Position numbers and translations under genes: made by a program. DNA of 64,000 nucleotides, taken from contig JADANN010000251.1 in assembly GCA_018806985.1 (NCBI GenBank), positions 382,001 to 446,000 on the forward strand, given 5' to 3'. Every line of letters begins with the position of its first letter. Position 1 is the first letter of the stretch. Source of the DNA: Angiostrongylus vasorum. Taxonomy: Eukaryota; Nematoda; Chromadorea; Rhabditida; Metastrongylidae. Below, one piece after another: positions 1-13,700 of the stretch. Below the pieces are notes generated by a model, which ran no database searches, was not told the origin of the DNA, and saw only the letters and a list, made by a program, of their open reading frames with translations.

Positions 1-529
1 GCATGTGAAAGACTCTCTCGTCAAGTGTGCTTCCAGCCAGCCAAGAATATGGAGTCTCCCTCCATGAGATGGGTCAGGACAATATCAAGATATTCCGATT
101 ACACTGGTGCACTACAGAAACTGCAAACAGGATAGACTAGATGCAACCGTTGTAGGAAATATTGTTATTATTATTACTTTTTATTCTAAACCACCCATCC
201 TCACATTCACTATGGAGATCCCGGCACTTCCCTCATTCTGTTCGTTATCCTCGTATTCATTGTCTATAAAGCTTTGCCAGCTTTTCGCGTGGACGCTCAG
301 ACGCTGTTTACGGATTATCGCCTACTTCATTAATGTCGTTAAATGCTCATTGATTCGATTCTCTCTGGAGTGCCGGGATAGAGCGCAAGAGCGTTCCCAC
401 TTGGGTCGCAGAAAGTGAGCTGTTCCTAGACAATGTCTTAAACTCGGCTTTCGTCAAACCCCTGCAAGAACAATCGCTATCTTTTTTTGATTATTAAGCT
501 AAAACGGTGTTGTTAAAGAAGATTTATTG

Positions 530-563
530 CGTTAACGTTTCGACGTCTTCGTCTTCTTTAGAG
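530..563 (-). ncRNA. Hammerhead-ribozyme-like motif, copy A
   Basis: On the minus strand it reads a CTAAAGA box, a 4-bp stem GACG/CGTC, then GAAAC and GTTA. It matches the four other copies in the window, with a different but still paired stem. The CTGANGA core has one change (CTAAAGA). No Penelope coding sequence is nearby, so it is probably a remnant of an element end. Confidence 0.4.
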
Positions 564-2730
564 TCTGATTTGTCCTAGTTGATGGTCCTCAGGTGGTTGT
601 CCTCGTGGTGTGCGTGTTCGTCGTCGCATCGAGTCGAATCCAGTGGAGGAAGCTCCTTTAGTATCGAGTTTTAAGTGAAGAACATTATCCTCTTAGCCGG
701 TGGCAGTCTCTGTCGTGCACACTCTCTTCAGCAAAAGGCTTTCACTGCAAAATGAACTCACCCTGAAGAACTTCTTTTGGAACTAATAGGTGCAGAGGAC
801 AGTTTTTGACACGCCATTCTTAACCTTCGATGTAAAATTGCGGTGAAAAAAAGCACTGCATAGCACTGCAAGCTATTTAATAGGAAATACATTAGGTTCA
901 ATGTGTGTTGTGCACTTTATACCCCACGAATGCACTGCACCCATGACCGACATTATGTGCTGAACTTCATAGATTACTGCACTATTTATAAACACCATTG
1001 TCCTCTCGGAGAAAAATCCAGTGTTTCCACACATATTACCAGCAGTGCCAACAAATTTCCCACAGCAGATCAGCAAATACCTTACCACAATACTGCCCTT
1101 CCTCTAAGAGCAAATAGGGATCACTCATCACTTTGATCCACTATAGTCCCAATCATTGCTCAATGCAATTCCAACCCCTCGCTTCTTCTACTCTCGAACA
1201 GAAACAAGAAGAGGGTCCAGGAGTGACAGACGACATGAAAAAGAGATAGTCGTTCTGAACAAGCATTCTTCTACTGAAACGACTGATACACTTCCGAATG
1301 AATCCGATGCTACAGGTCAAGGCTCGAAAGCCGAGAACACCGTTTTTTCACGAGGAAGTGATTAACGCTGGAGGTCTTGCAAAGCTGGTGACATTGATTT
1401 GATTGATTTCTATCGTTGATGCGATGGGCAACAGTGCACGTGAATGAAGCAGACCATTTCTTTCTTTGCCAAAATTTCACTCTGTTATTTTTTTCAATAC
1501 TTTAGAGCGCCGACGCCGGAATCGGATTATTTGAAGTCACTAACCTCGCAAATCCATTGCTTCCGAAGCGTTGAGAAGTGCTGCTGATAGATAGACGATC
1601 ATCATACTGCGAAAATGAAAACCAGCCTTTGGTGGATAAGCAAGCAAACAAACTAGAAGTGGGGGAAGTGGAAGGGGGTAGATAAATAAGGTAGAACTAA
1701 AGAAAATAAAAAAAGAATAAAATGGCATGGGAATGGTGCGTTGATGCACAACATCTTTTGCCTAATCGTAATAAAGCAACATAAAAGCAGTCTCTGACAT
1801 TGGGCGGACGTCCAAAATCTGGTCTAAGATCATCATTTTTTTGGGGGGCTGGAAAGCGCCATAAACAGAAGCTCGTTGTGAATTGAGCAGTTAGTTGCAG
1901 TAGAGTAACAATGGCGAAATTGCTGCGAACCTCTCATAACCTAGCAACACCGCATGAAAAGCGGAAGAGAAAAAATTCTCCAATAGGCGGTTAGCTGAGA
2001 ACATCCGGAAAACTTTCTAACATTGCTTTCACCTTATTATAGGCTTTCCAAGGTGACCAGTACCGTGAATTTACCTCGCAGTAGTTACCCTGGTTGTGAG
2101 GGCGACACCTTGAGCTAATTTGTCAAAATTTCAGAGGTTTGAAAATTCTCCATAATAATTTGGGTTGGGTAGGATGTCAGGTTAATATTAATAGTGGTGG
2201 ATAGGGTAACCGTATTTTCAAAGTAACGAATGAGAGGTATGGGAGTTGATTTCATTCCGTCGAGTCCGTAGAACATTCATGGTCCTAAACGCACGTTACA
2301 AATCGTCGTAATAAGTCCTTCTTAGAGGTTTATTTAGAACTGTCATTTATTCAGATAGGAAGCTAGTTATGCCTTTCGAACTGGAATTTATTGTGGAGTT
2401 CCCTAAAATCATGGAGAGTAGAGCCGACGGCTTCGAAGCCTTCTGTTAACCGTAGATCACCCAACAACGTTTCATCTATTTTAGCGCTATGTCACATCTA
2501 GGACAAAGCTCCTCACATACATATACTACCAACCAGTCCAATATTCTTACGAACTCTTTCGATCTGATTTCTATCTGTTGATATCACTTTTCCCATCTTG
2601 TTCTTGAAAAACAGATTTTCTTGTGTGACTGCAAAAGTTTCAAAATGTGGGAGAAGATGCAGCGCACTTAATTTATGCGGTGCAAGAAGAAAAAAAGAGG
2701 AAGGAGCCGAAACATATTGACTAGTTAGAT

Positions 2731-2830
2731 TAAAAGTCGTTGTCGATCATATCTGTTGATTGGATGACAACGGAAAGATATAAAAGTCGTTGTCGATCAT
2801 ATCTGTTGATTGGATGACAACGGAAAGATA
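2731..2830. repeat. 50-bp unit in two exact tandem copies
   Basis: Positions 2731-2780 and 2781-2830 are the same 50 bases, starting TAAAAGTCGTTG and ending GGAAAGATA. The exact identity implies a recent duplication. No function is evident. Confidence 0.9.
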
Positions 2831-4788
2831 CCTGGCTTGATACTCACACGCTGTGAGTCAAACCTGTTGATATCAAGACGGATCCAACAGTAAAACAACC
2901 TAAAAGTTCCATCTTAATTTGTGGATCGTAGTTTAACACATGAGAAATAGAACGAGAAAAGACTTGGAGTAAAGCCTCTGAATCAAAATGACCCTCAAGG
3001 AACTGAAAAAGAAAGTTGACAGAAAAAACGTGGAGTTATACTTTTGCTCAGTGATATTTAACCTGTGTTATATAAGTAGTGAAGTTCAACGAGTTTGCGA
3101 TTCTTTTTTGTGACTTGAGCAATTTTTAACGACATTTAAGTCTGTAATAATAGAAGGTGGATGATTGAGTAAGTTGTGTTCATGATGGCTAATGTGCTAG
3201 TTGGCCAATGGATTAGGGAGTTGGTCGGATTTGTCTTTTGTCCGCCAACTTTACGTAGAATGCTCGACTTTGTATGAATTCGCCACGCGGGACTTTTTCC
3301 GTAACTGCCGTGAACAACCTCGAGTTTGGGTTTTAACAGTTTATAGCAATAAAAACGGCACAATAATAATATGTGATCTGTGACGATATGTGGTTAGATG
3401 GATATATACGAGCGAGATTGAAATGAGAACAAGTGATACAATTGAAGGAAGCTAGGCGGACACTGGAGTTGGAGCACTGAGGGAACTGAGGGACTGGATG
3501 AACACTGGACGAACGCTACGAACACTTGAAGACGAACGCCGATGGGCTGCCTGTATAACTTCTGTATTGGGTGGAGCTTTGCCAGAAGGAACTAAGGACA
3601 GCGCCTAGAGAGAGGTTCTAAAGGGTTTTTCTACTAGCACAATCTGATAGGGCTACATGTGAAAGGGCGCAGCTGCTCGTTTGGAAACATTTTTTAGACG
3701 GCAGATGATGGAAAGTACATTTAGCTGACTACTGCTGATTCCCTTTCCAGCCTCTTGGGGAGACAACTGCATGAAATGGTCGTTAAGAGACAATTTAGAG
3801 ACGAAGCAACGGTAGATGTATAACGAGTGCAAGTAAAACAGTTGTGTAGAAGACACAAGGTAACATAGAAATAGGAACTATTTAAGGGATTAGTTACTAT
3901 AGCTAAGGCCTTACCAGAAAAACAACTGGTGAGACGTTCGTTCATAAAGGCGATTAAGAATATTGATGTAAATGCCTCATCTCAATACCAATAATTTGGC
4001 TTACTAGTTGTGTGTAATCTTCGAGCATTTACTTCCGTCAACAATGGATGCCACCAACGTCGGTCTCGCTCCTCCCACGGCTTCGGAGTCAACTAGTGAT
4101 AAGGATTGATGACGCAACTTCAGGTGGAGTGTAGGGTTTAAACGCGGATCATCAACGGCAGTGTACCTATCCAGAAATGATGGGAGTTTGAATGGATAGG
4201 CTTCTTCTGTTCTTGCAACCTTCGTCTTGAAACCGTCTTCTTGAAAACCTACTGCGATGTTGCTTCTATTTTGCACATACATGTGTTCGCATTCATTTAT
4301 AAATGTTTAGGTATCTTTCCTCGAATGTAGATTGTGTTCCGAATGTTGATTTGTCAAAAAACAACCTTCAAACTGGAGAGTATACTCTTGGAAATTCGTG
4401 GTCAATTCCCACATGTAGGAACCTCTGCTCAACACCGAAAGAGCCGCGGATGTTATCCATGAGCACTCTTAGCCATCGAGGACAGCCTGACTCATTGGCA
4501 TACTCAAAAAATGCTCTAAGCATCTCATCATGCAAAAAATGCGAGATATGGAAAAATTCATGTTAGGTTGGGATCCGATTGCAAGCACTTACTGAATAGA
4601 TAATATAATAATATAATAATACGAACTGCTGCAACGTTCAAGTGGCCGTTGCTTGGTTTCTTTGACTCATTATTACAACAACGGCATGGCCATCGGGTGT
4701 AATTGGCTGCCGTCAGTTGTTACATTATACCTCAAGACGCTCAGTCACATGATTACTGAGACCCCTTTAGGGGTGACGTGACCCTGCC

Positions 4789-7700
4789 ATGATAGCCGCA
4801 TTCCTGACCCTATCGCTACTTTACTACAGCACGACAGCTCAGATACTGGAGAAATCGCGATCGGTCTGGGTAGAACAGGGTCTCGTTCGCGGCAAAATCT
4901 ACAACATTGACGGCCGACACATTCAGATATTTCGTGGCATTCCGTTCGCCGAACCTCCTGTTGGAAGCCTTAGATTCGCGGTGAGTTCAAAATGGGTCAA
5001 AAGTTCATCTGATGTCGCTCAGGTCTCTATTGTCGCTTTCATTGCTCTCCGCGCTCCAAGTCAATAACAAAGCTCATCTGTACTAAAGCTGTAAGATATT
5101 GACGTCTTTCCGCTAGATTTGCCAGTTCGTCCTCCCTCATGCATGTGCTTCATTTGATGACAGCTTTGAGTCTTTTTCTTTAATGTGCTTGCATTGATTG
5201 ACCTTATTTTGTAAACGTTTTAAGTGTTGTCACTTCACAAAGTCTTATTACATCATTATTTTTTTGACTTCATCTCATCCCTGGACTTTATAAAATTGGT
5301 TTGCAAAGGCTGAAGTGCTATGGAAACCCTGGTTTTAAATCTGACCACATACTTGCACAAGGATTGCAATGATTGCATGTATGGGCAATCTTTGGGAATT
5401 TCTACTCAGGAAACTCTGCACATTTCGGTCTATATCGAATCTCATCTAACTTTGGCATAGACAATTAAAGCGTTGGTGTATTTAAAGGCTTATACCATGC
5501 CATTAGAAATCTGTATTGTGGCTAAGGTTTCTGCTCTATCACCTTCTTCAAAGCTATGAGGGTTCGAGACCGAAGAAAGATTCTCAGCACTCCTTAGAAG
5601 CAGGCAGTACCAAACAGATGACTCATCATGGAACATTGCACATCACGTGAGCAGATCGCTGGTGGTCCAGCCAGACTCAAAGAATTTGCCTTCAAGAATT
5701 AGAAAAAATTACATGGAGAGCTCAGAATAGTGAATCAACCAACTAAGGAATGGCGCAAATTCTTTCGTTTCTTTCCAGAACTTTTTTTTACATTTTGTTC
5801 TAAAAAAGTCCAGACCTTTGTATTTTTACACATGATTCCTACGCACTGCACCACTTGGTTATTTTCATTGATTTACCTTGCTCTAGCCAGTGTCATCCTC
5901 TAAAAAAGAACTTTTCCAGTGTTTCCTAATCTTCACAATGACACCGTCTCTCAACATTTTGATAACTATTACTAGCCAGCTCGATATTCTTCTATGTACT
6001 GAGTAAATTAAAAAGCGTATATGCTTAAATCTCAGCAACAGTTCAGTATTGTGCAGGCCGTCAGGGGAAAGGAGATTGACGTTTTGTTTTTCTGAGACGT
6101 AGAAGTCCTATACACTGAACATTCCGGGATGGATGGATGTGTGTTGAGAAGGTGAACAAGAAAAATAAGAGATCTCAATTCTTCTTCTCGGGAACTGCAC
6201 CATTTTTTACTTGCCCTTAGTGAATAGTGAATAGTGAATTATGAGAATTCCAGCACTCCCGTCATTTGTTTCGTTGTTCTGCGTTTGTAATTCACGATGT
6301 TTTTCGAGATTTGCATGTGGGTAGGTCTTCTGCTTGAATATCATAGTTTTCTTTAAGAATAAGTTTGAGTAACAGTCGAGTATATTCATCCTGGAATTCC
6401 AGGAGAGCCGTGCTAGAGCGTCCTCATCTATTCACTACAGCTATTCTCAGTCGTTGTCCAAAAGAAGAAGCTTCCTACACAAATTTAATACTAATTGCAC
6501 AATGCTAGAGGTATACGAGGTTTAGTAACGATGTTGAACTAGTGTCTAGCGCGATCTACATCTATACAATGCGCTACTCTACCAGTAGACCTCTAAGACA
6601 GTCTCTCTTACTTAGAGCATTACTGAAGAAAGTATTCATTTCTAAGAAAGCATATTTCTATACTCAGATGAAAAAGTACAGGCTCCATTTATTAGACTTC
6701 ATTCTTTCCTATGAAGCATGAGTCGTTCAGCGAGGCTCCATACATCCATATTTCGCAAGCAACGTCATAATTTTGATATAATGTCGCACTCTGCTTCTTC
6801 CTTAAGCCACAATTTAGCCATTAGCAGCTCGAAAAGCTCTGCTATGGCATAAGTTTAGTCCTGCTCTGGATTTAGAATAGAAATAACGAGCACCTCAGCT
6901 CAGGAGAATTTTTCGGAGATAGTGGCCAGCTTTAGATTGCAACCCGGAAACTAGGAACACACTTTAGCCATGACGACGTAACCAATGAGGGAGATCACCT
7001 TAATTCGCAGAAAAGACGCTTGGTTGGTACCTTTCGTATCGCCCTTCTGTCACTGGTTCTCTTTACCGTTAAGCTTCACATTGTTGCACCCCGGAAACTC
7101 TCTTTATCTTAATGTGAAGAAGATATGACGTTCTTCAATGTTCGACTTAATCTGCTAGCAAATCACCAAAACACTTCTGCTGAACGCGTTCTAATCGTTT
7201 CACTTGCCAGGAGAATTAACAACAAAAAAGCGTCTTAAATCCAAAAAACATGTGAAAGGCGCTTTTCTTCGCAGATCTGGAATTTCGCCTTTTTGGTTTT
7301 AAAAGTTATTTCTAAATAAAGCGAGCGTAACAAATTCTCCAGAGATTTCGGAAGGTAAGAAATCTACAAAGAAGGGCAATAAACCAGTTACAGGCTTTTT
7401 CATTATGCACGAGAAGAGTTATGCATCATTCACAAAATTTTTTGCACAACTACTACCGAAAAAAATTCCTGGTAACGCTTTGCAGAAGCCAGTGAAGAAA
7501 GCCCGATGGAACCAAGAACTTTCAGCCGTAGAATACGGCCCTCCGTGCATGCAGTTTATGGATTTTCATCGCTACGATAAATTCTCAGCCGACAATATGA
7601 GGCGACAAAGCGAGGACTGCCTCTATCTGAACGTATTCAGCCCCTTATGTTGGTGAACTAAATTGTTTGAAAAAGAAATTTAAAGAAGAGAAGAACAGTG

Positions 7701-10700
7701 CAACGGCTTTAGTTGTAGGGACCATGAAGACGAGTCGAAAACATTTCCGATCATCGTCTGGATTCACGGAGGATCGTTTCTGGCTGGATCAGCCGATACA
7801 GGAATCGATATGGAGGCTGTAGCTCGAAATATCATCTTCAAAGGAATAACGTTCGTCACAATCAACTATCGACTTGGGCCACTTGGTATGTCTAACGATT
7901 TTACTATAACTAAACATAAAATTTTATTCGCATACAATTCCTAAGAGCGTAGCCATCTGAAGGACTAAGAAAAATGAAAATTACTCATAAGCAGTCTACG
8001 TTCTAATCACAAACGAACTAGGATTAACAGCTCGAATAAAACAGTTCGTTATAGAAGTTCCGTGAAGAACTTCAATAGGTGCATACGTTTGCAAGCGGAT
8101 GAACGTAGACAGATTCGCTGTGTAAAAGAAACGGAACAGGAGCATTTTTAAAAAAATGTTATGCATGTAAAAACTGTGCACCTCCGAAAAGCACTCGTGT
8201 AGTTCTAGGATACAACACAGTCTATGTTGGGTTTCTAAGCGATTTTCTGGTTCCAATTCCTCATTTTTTGCCGTTCAAGGATTCATTAACATGCAAGTTG
8301 ACGAAAAAATGGAGGGCAACTTTGGTATTTGGGACCAGGTGATGGCTTTGCAGTGGATCCACGCGAACATTAAGCAGTTTGGAGGCGATCCATCTAAAGT
8401 GACTCTGATGGGTGAATCGGCCGGAGGCGCGTCATGCAGTCTGCTCGCTCTCAGTCCCATAACTGAAGGTGATAACTATTTGATAGTGAGCACGAGAACT
8501 CGAAGAGGGAAGTTCTTTGTGTTGTTTACATCTGATTTCTATTCAGGACTTGCACAACGTGCTATTATAATGAGTGGTTCCTCTATAGCCGGATGGGCAA
8601 TTCATCGACACGGAACCCCATCATGGAGTGTCGAGAACTTAGTCAAATACCTGAGATAAGTCGTCTCTTTCCACTTAAAACCTTATGATGAGCTGTGTTG
8701 TTCAACGCCGGTGAACTTTTCGATCTCGAACAAATCCATTTCTATAGTAGTCGCTGTTGCATGTGCGGTACATGGTTTGCGATCCTCACACTAATCAAGT
8801 CTGGTCCTGTTATTGTTCTCGCATTTATTGCTTATATTTGCAGGTGTGAGAAGTCAATTAGTGGTGAATACTTGTCAGAAATACTTGGAGACGAGTTCAC
8901 TCCTGAGGAAATCAGTAAGAAAAAGTGTAACTATCAGACGGAATTAGTTCCGTGTTTGACGGTGAGGGAAACTATCTCGAAAAAGTCGAAAAACGTTCTA
9001 TTACGGAGTGGCAGGTAAACCTCCATAAGGCTTTGAATGGTGCTGAAATGATGTCGTAAAAAAGAAGGTATTGGGTTGCTCCTTTAGCGATTTTTTGGCA
9101 CAATATGTCCATGTTTCTCTATTTAAAAACTGTTCAAACGTTCCCGCAAAGAGCAAAGGGATTCCAATGGGAAGGATTCTAAAACGTGTGCTTTACCATA
9201 ATTATATCTGGCAAGTAAAATTCACGAAAGGTTGTACCTCTTCGGTCGAAAATGTTGACGTTTCCGTTGATAGAAGAACACCGTAAAAGCGCTACTGGAA
9301 AATGTCGTTGAACATTCAGTGTCATATGAGCTACTAAGAAAAAACTTCGTTTCCGAAGCTCTGCTTTATTTTTCGCTTGTAGGATGACCAGACTCCAGAA
9401 GAACAGATGGGTTGCCTTCGAAAAAGTCTCAACTTCAGCTCTGCCATGTTTCGAAAGTCGTTGGCCATGGAGCTAGGTGTCTCCAAAATGGTCGTTGACG
9501 GAGAGCTGGTGCCCGAGTCAGGCGCTGAACTGGTTCGGAAACATGCTCGTATTCCCATTATGACAGGTGTAGCTCGCAAAGAATGGGCACACAAAAAAGC
9601 GTGAGTATTAGACAACTTCTTTGTTATAACGGTAGCTGATCTAGGCCATCGAAAGAGAAGTCGTGGCATCAGTTGCAGTTGTCGTGATACCAGATAAAAT
9701 CAGTAGATTAAATGAACAAAATGATTCACCGTTCTCTTGATAAGCAAACACGAGGTTGTTAGTCTACTTTTCATTTATGAACAAGCTGACGTTTCGGCAG
9801 ATTTCGCCCTCTTCAGAGCTTGGAAAGGTGAAATTGAGTGCAATCTACCCAGCCGAACACCTCCATAAGCAAACAAAGAAGATGTTAATCCAAGATTCCA
9901 ACAACATAAAAAACAAAATAGCATCTTCTCACACTCATCCCTTTCTATAAGTTTTCCACTGAGTATTTCACGTGCAGACCAACCCCGCAGAGTTCACATG
10001 GAGGTGTAATGTGCTCCTCACATTAAAAATGTTACTTCGATTACGCTTGGATATTTGCAAAACTCCAGAGCGCAGGTGTCTTCGTTTCGCCTGTCTCTCA
10101 GCTAGTTCTATCGATCAATGCCATCAGCAATCATCGTTAGCGAGATTGATCTGGGGAGCCCAAATCGCCAATGAACCCAGTCAGACGGGCATGGTGTGGT
10201 GGTGAACATGTTAGCCCCCGGAAGGGACAATATTCGTTTCCCACTGCAGACACCTGCGGTATCTCAGGATCACAGAAGTTATATTTCGTAACATACCCTG
10301 CCATTAAAAAGAGTAGGCAATAAATAAAAGGTTTAAGATTGTGATTGAAATGTTAGTCTGAAATATTGTGTGATACTTTGATACTGAGTTATTGAATGAG
10401 CAGTCAGAATACATTATGTTTACCCTAAGAGAAACTCAAAGAAAACCGCCTTCCATTTCTGAACGTTCAAATTAGCCTATTTCGAAAGCACTTAACATCC
10501 ATGAGCTAAAATCAGCAGACTAAATGAACAAAATGAATTCATTTTGATAGGCATACTTGTTCATTTATGTCGTTCCGCTCTCTGTTTCTTATTAGTCACT
10601 CCGTTTCGGGGGAAAATAGGGCAGAAAAAAATAAGCATCCGTTACATTGAATAGATAGTGAAGGCATCAAAATCGGCCGTGGCCAGGTTCATAGAAGTAC

Positions 10701-13700
10701 TATGGCCTAAGCATCTATTTTACATGGTATTGAAAAAGATGGGAATCGGACCAACGCTGTTAGTTTCTTTAATATTTATTAAGTAGTCTTTTCAACTTAA
10801 TGTCAGTACCAAGGCGTTGATTTGCTTAAATGGAAAGAAAAAAATGACTTTGTGAACACAAAAAGGATTTTAGACGATAAGGTCTGTCAGGGCGAGAAGT
10901 GACGATTATTTTTTTGAAGCTCAATTCTACAATTTACATCGGAAGTCGTCGTTAACAGCAAGAGAGTCCGGAGAGAGCGTATTCCGGATCATCGAAAGCT
11001 CATTTCACGACATGTCACCCATCAAGCTCAGCAATTCTACACTGCATCTGGTTGCGAACGCGTCCTTCGTTAGGTGGGTTTTGAAAAGTCCATCAACTTA
11101 TCAGTACGGTCAAAGTTGCTTGATAGAATGATTTTGCAAACAAAGAAGAAAATATGTGCTAGACTTTAGGACTCACTAAGTTTTTCAGACTTTGTTGGTA
11201 TATATAAAACACATCCGCAACAGGACATCTAGTATTTTGAAGTGGGAAGTGTCTAACTTTTGTATTTCTTCACTATAATATATTCAATCTCAATCTTTAG
11301 CCATTCGTTAAGAGAGATGGTAGTTCGACAACAGTTAGCCGACAAAGTCAAAAAAGAAAAAGAAAGTGTTATACCATGAAAAAGCAGTGCTAGAAATTAC
11401 AAACGCTTTTATAAAACGAGTGGAAAAGAAGGAATGAAAGGTCTCGACGCAATCGTATCATGTGAATTCAAGGTACATTGACGACCCATCGAACACGTTC
11501 CAGACGAGTAGAGTCGTATCGGCTCTTCAAACGGTTAGTTATGTTCACTACACAATAATCTATACTAAGCATTTTCTGTATAGACAAAAAACCTAGGATT
11601 GACCAGAAGATTAAATAACTCAGCCGAGGAGAGCGGTTCAATCGAATTCCTCTGTATCGACCCGAGGTACTGTCGAACCATTTAGCCATCTGTTATTTCC
11701 GCTTTTAGATGGAGGCTGACATCGAGTTTGTTGCTCCTTGTCAACGAGAAATCGATGGTTATGTGGAAAATAACGTCACTGTGTACGCGTACTCATTTGA
11801 CTACTTCCCAAAGAGCCCAATTTTCGAAGAGGAGAGGAAAGCATTTACCTTATTTGGAAAAGAACCTGTGACTATTCTTAGGAAGGATCAGCCATTAAAA
11901 GGTGAGTTGGAGCTTAGTGTAAGGCGAGTATGCATATTAATATTAAATGCGCATGATTTAACGTCAGTTGAAATTCCCAGTGAATTTTAACGAGGATAAT
12001 TCTACATAATTCGAATCTTACTTGATACTTGAACGGCCCGTCCTCACTAGCTGTGCGGGCCCGGCATAATCTCCACTTTTTTTGGAGACTTGCTGGTTTA
12101 GCCATTGTGGTTCCCTGGAGTCCCAAGGACAGTCTAGCCAAAGTCTGCCCCAGGTCGTCACCACGACAGGCAGTCGCAGCCCTTGTGGATCACAGGGGGA
12201 TTTGCCACCATGCGACCTTGATACTAGAACGCTGGTGAATCCTGGTATTGGTTTACTCTTAGCTAGGCTTCCCGATGGAAACGCCGGACTTCTTAGGTTG
12301 GGAGATTCTGCCAGGCGATGAATACCCCGCTGTACATCGCAGTCCGACACCCAGGAACACCTCCCAGCCATGATGAGGCGGTAAACCGTTAGAAAGAATC
12401 TACACTGTAGTATATCAAAAACTCCGTTATCACATCATCAGCACTTAACGGAGGACTCGAGATGGCTTCGTTTCACACGTTGAGTGGAGAATATTGGATA
12501 AAAGCGATTTGATTTCCACTCAAACGCAGTCAAAAAATGACTAGACCTCTTAATTCTGACCAAATATGTCTCAGTTAGCTGATAGACAACCTTATCAAGT
12601 GAAATAAAATCTTCAATCGACATATCTTTACCAGCAGACATTGGACTTCTTCTCTGGTGGAAATCCGTCAACATCTCTGAGGGGGGAAATCCTGGTGTTT
12701 TGGACATTTTTCTGCTCTTTTTTTTGAATCGAGACCGAAATTTTTGTACAGTGGAACAAATAATTATTCAAGCACGACACCGTCCATCCAATAGTACGCG
12801 ATGACGTTCACGAACTACTGAATAGCTCGTGACTGTTAAACGTGCGTTGAACATTTAAGCTTCATTGTTAATTCTTGAAAAATTGACCTTTGAACAAGAA
12901 GTAGAAATACAGCCCTAGAGGGTTTGTAGGAGTGCATCAAGATCCGTCTTATAAATGCCTGAAGTTTCCAACACCTCAAGTACCTCATTTACGGAAGAAT
13001 CGACACAAGCCCAAACAGGTATTGTCCTATGTGTTAAGTTGGTTCGAACTTAGGGAGACTTAAAGATCTATTTTTATCTACAACTTCAACCACCGAAACA
13101 ATCATTCCATGCGTGAAAAGTGATGAAACCAACACCTCATTCGACGAGACCAAAGCAATTAACGAGACCTATTGTTTACTACAAGCTAGTCATCTTTACC
13201 CATTAGATGTGTTCTGACAACATAACCTTTCGGTAGGAAGCCAACCCTTCATTCTGACATACTTACATGAAAGCCACTGAACTTCCATGAAAAAAAATAG
13301 CTGTATCCAACATGTTTTTAGTGGCTATGAACTCTGTTGTCGTTATTGTATAATTACGATCACATGAGGGAGGATTCATGAAGACCACATAGTTTCACTG
13401 CATGCTGATATTGAATAGAATCATCAAGATATTACCACTACTTCTGCTACACTTTCACACTATTCAAAGGCAATCCATCCAGTGTTAAGTACATTAGCGA
13501 AGACACTGCTGCTGATGAAGTCGGTAACTACATGAATGTAGCCGCTAGCTCACGTATCCGGATACTTTCATCTGGAAGAAGAGGAGCAAGATGTCCCGAT
13601 AAACAAATCTGTTATACTATTCTTCCTTATCACTGTGGGCTTCCCTCTAGATCTCCCTCATATGCGCGCAATCAAAACACACACTTTAGGACGCATTTCT

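Larger units (their letters stand above)
1..4788. other. Intergenic region, no convincing gene
   Basis: I see no exon chain here. It holds a hammerhead-like motif (530-563), a weak SINE-B-like segment (about 200-410) and a 50-bp tandem repeat (2731-2830). The open stretches at 1156-1365 (+) and 4004-4282 (-) have protein-like composition but no recognisable family and no supporting splice context. The first could be the last exon of a gene to the left. Confidence 0.5.

Noticed and set aside
1156..1365. Charged 69-codon open frame near the left edge
   Set aside because: Composition is protein-like, but there is no recognised domain and no upstream exon in the window.
4004..4282. 92-codon minus-strand open frame upstream of the esterase
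   Set aside because: No family recognised and no exon partners. Could be repeat-derived.
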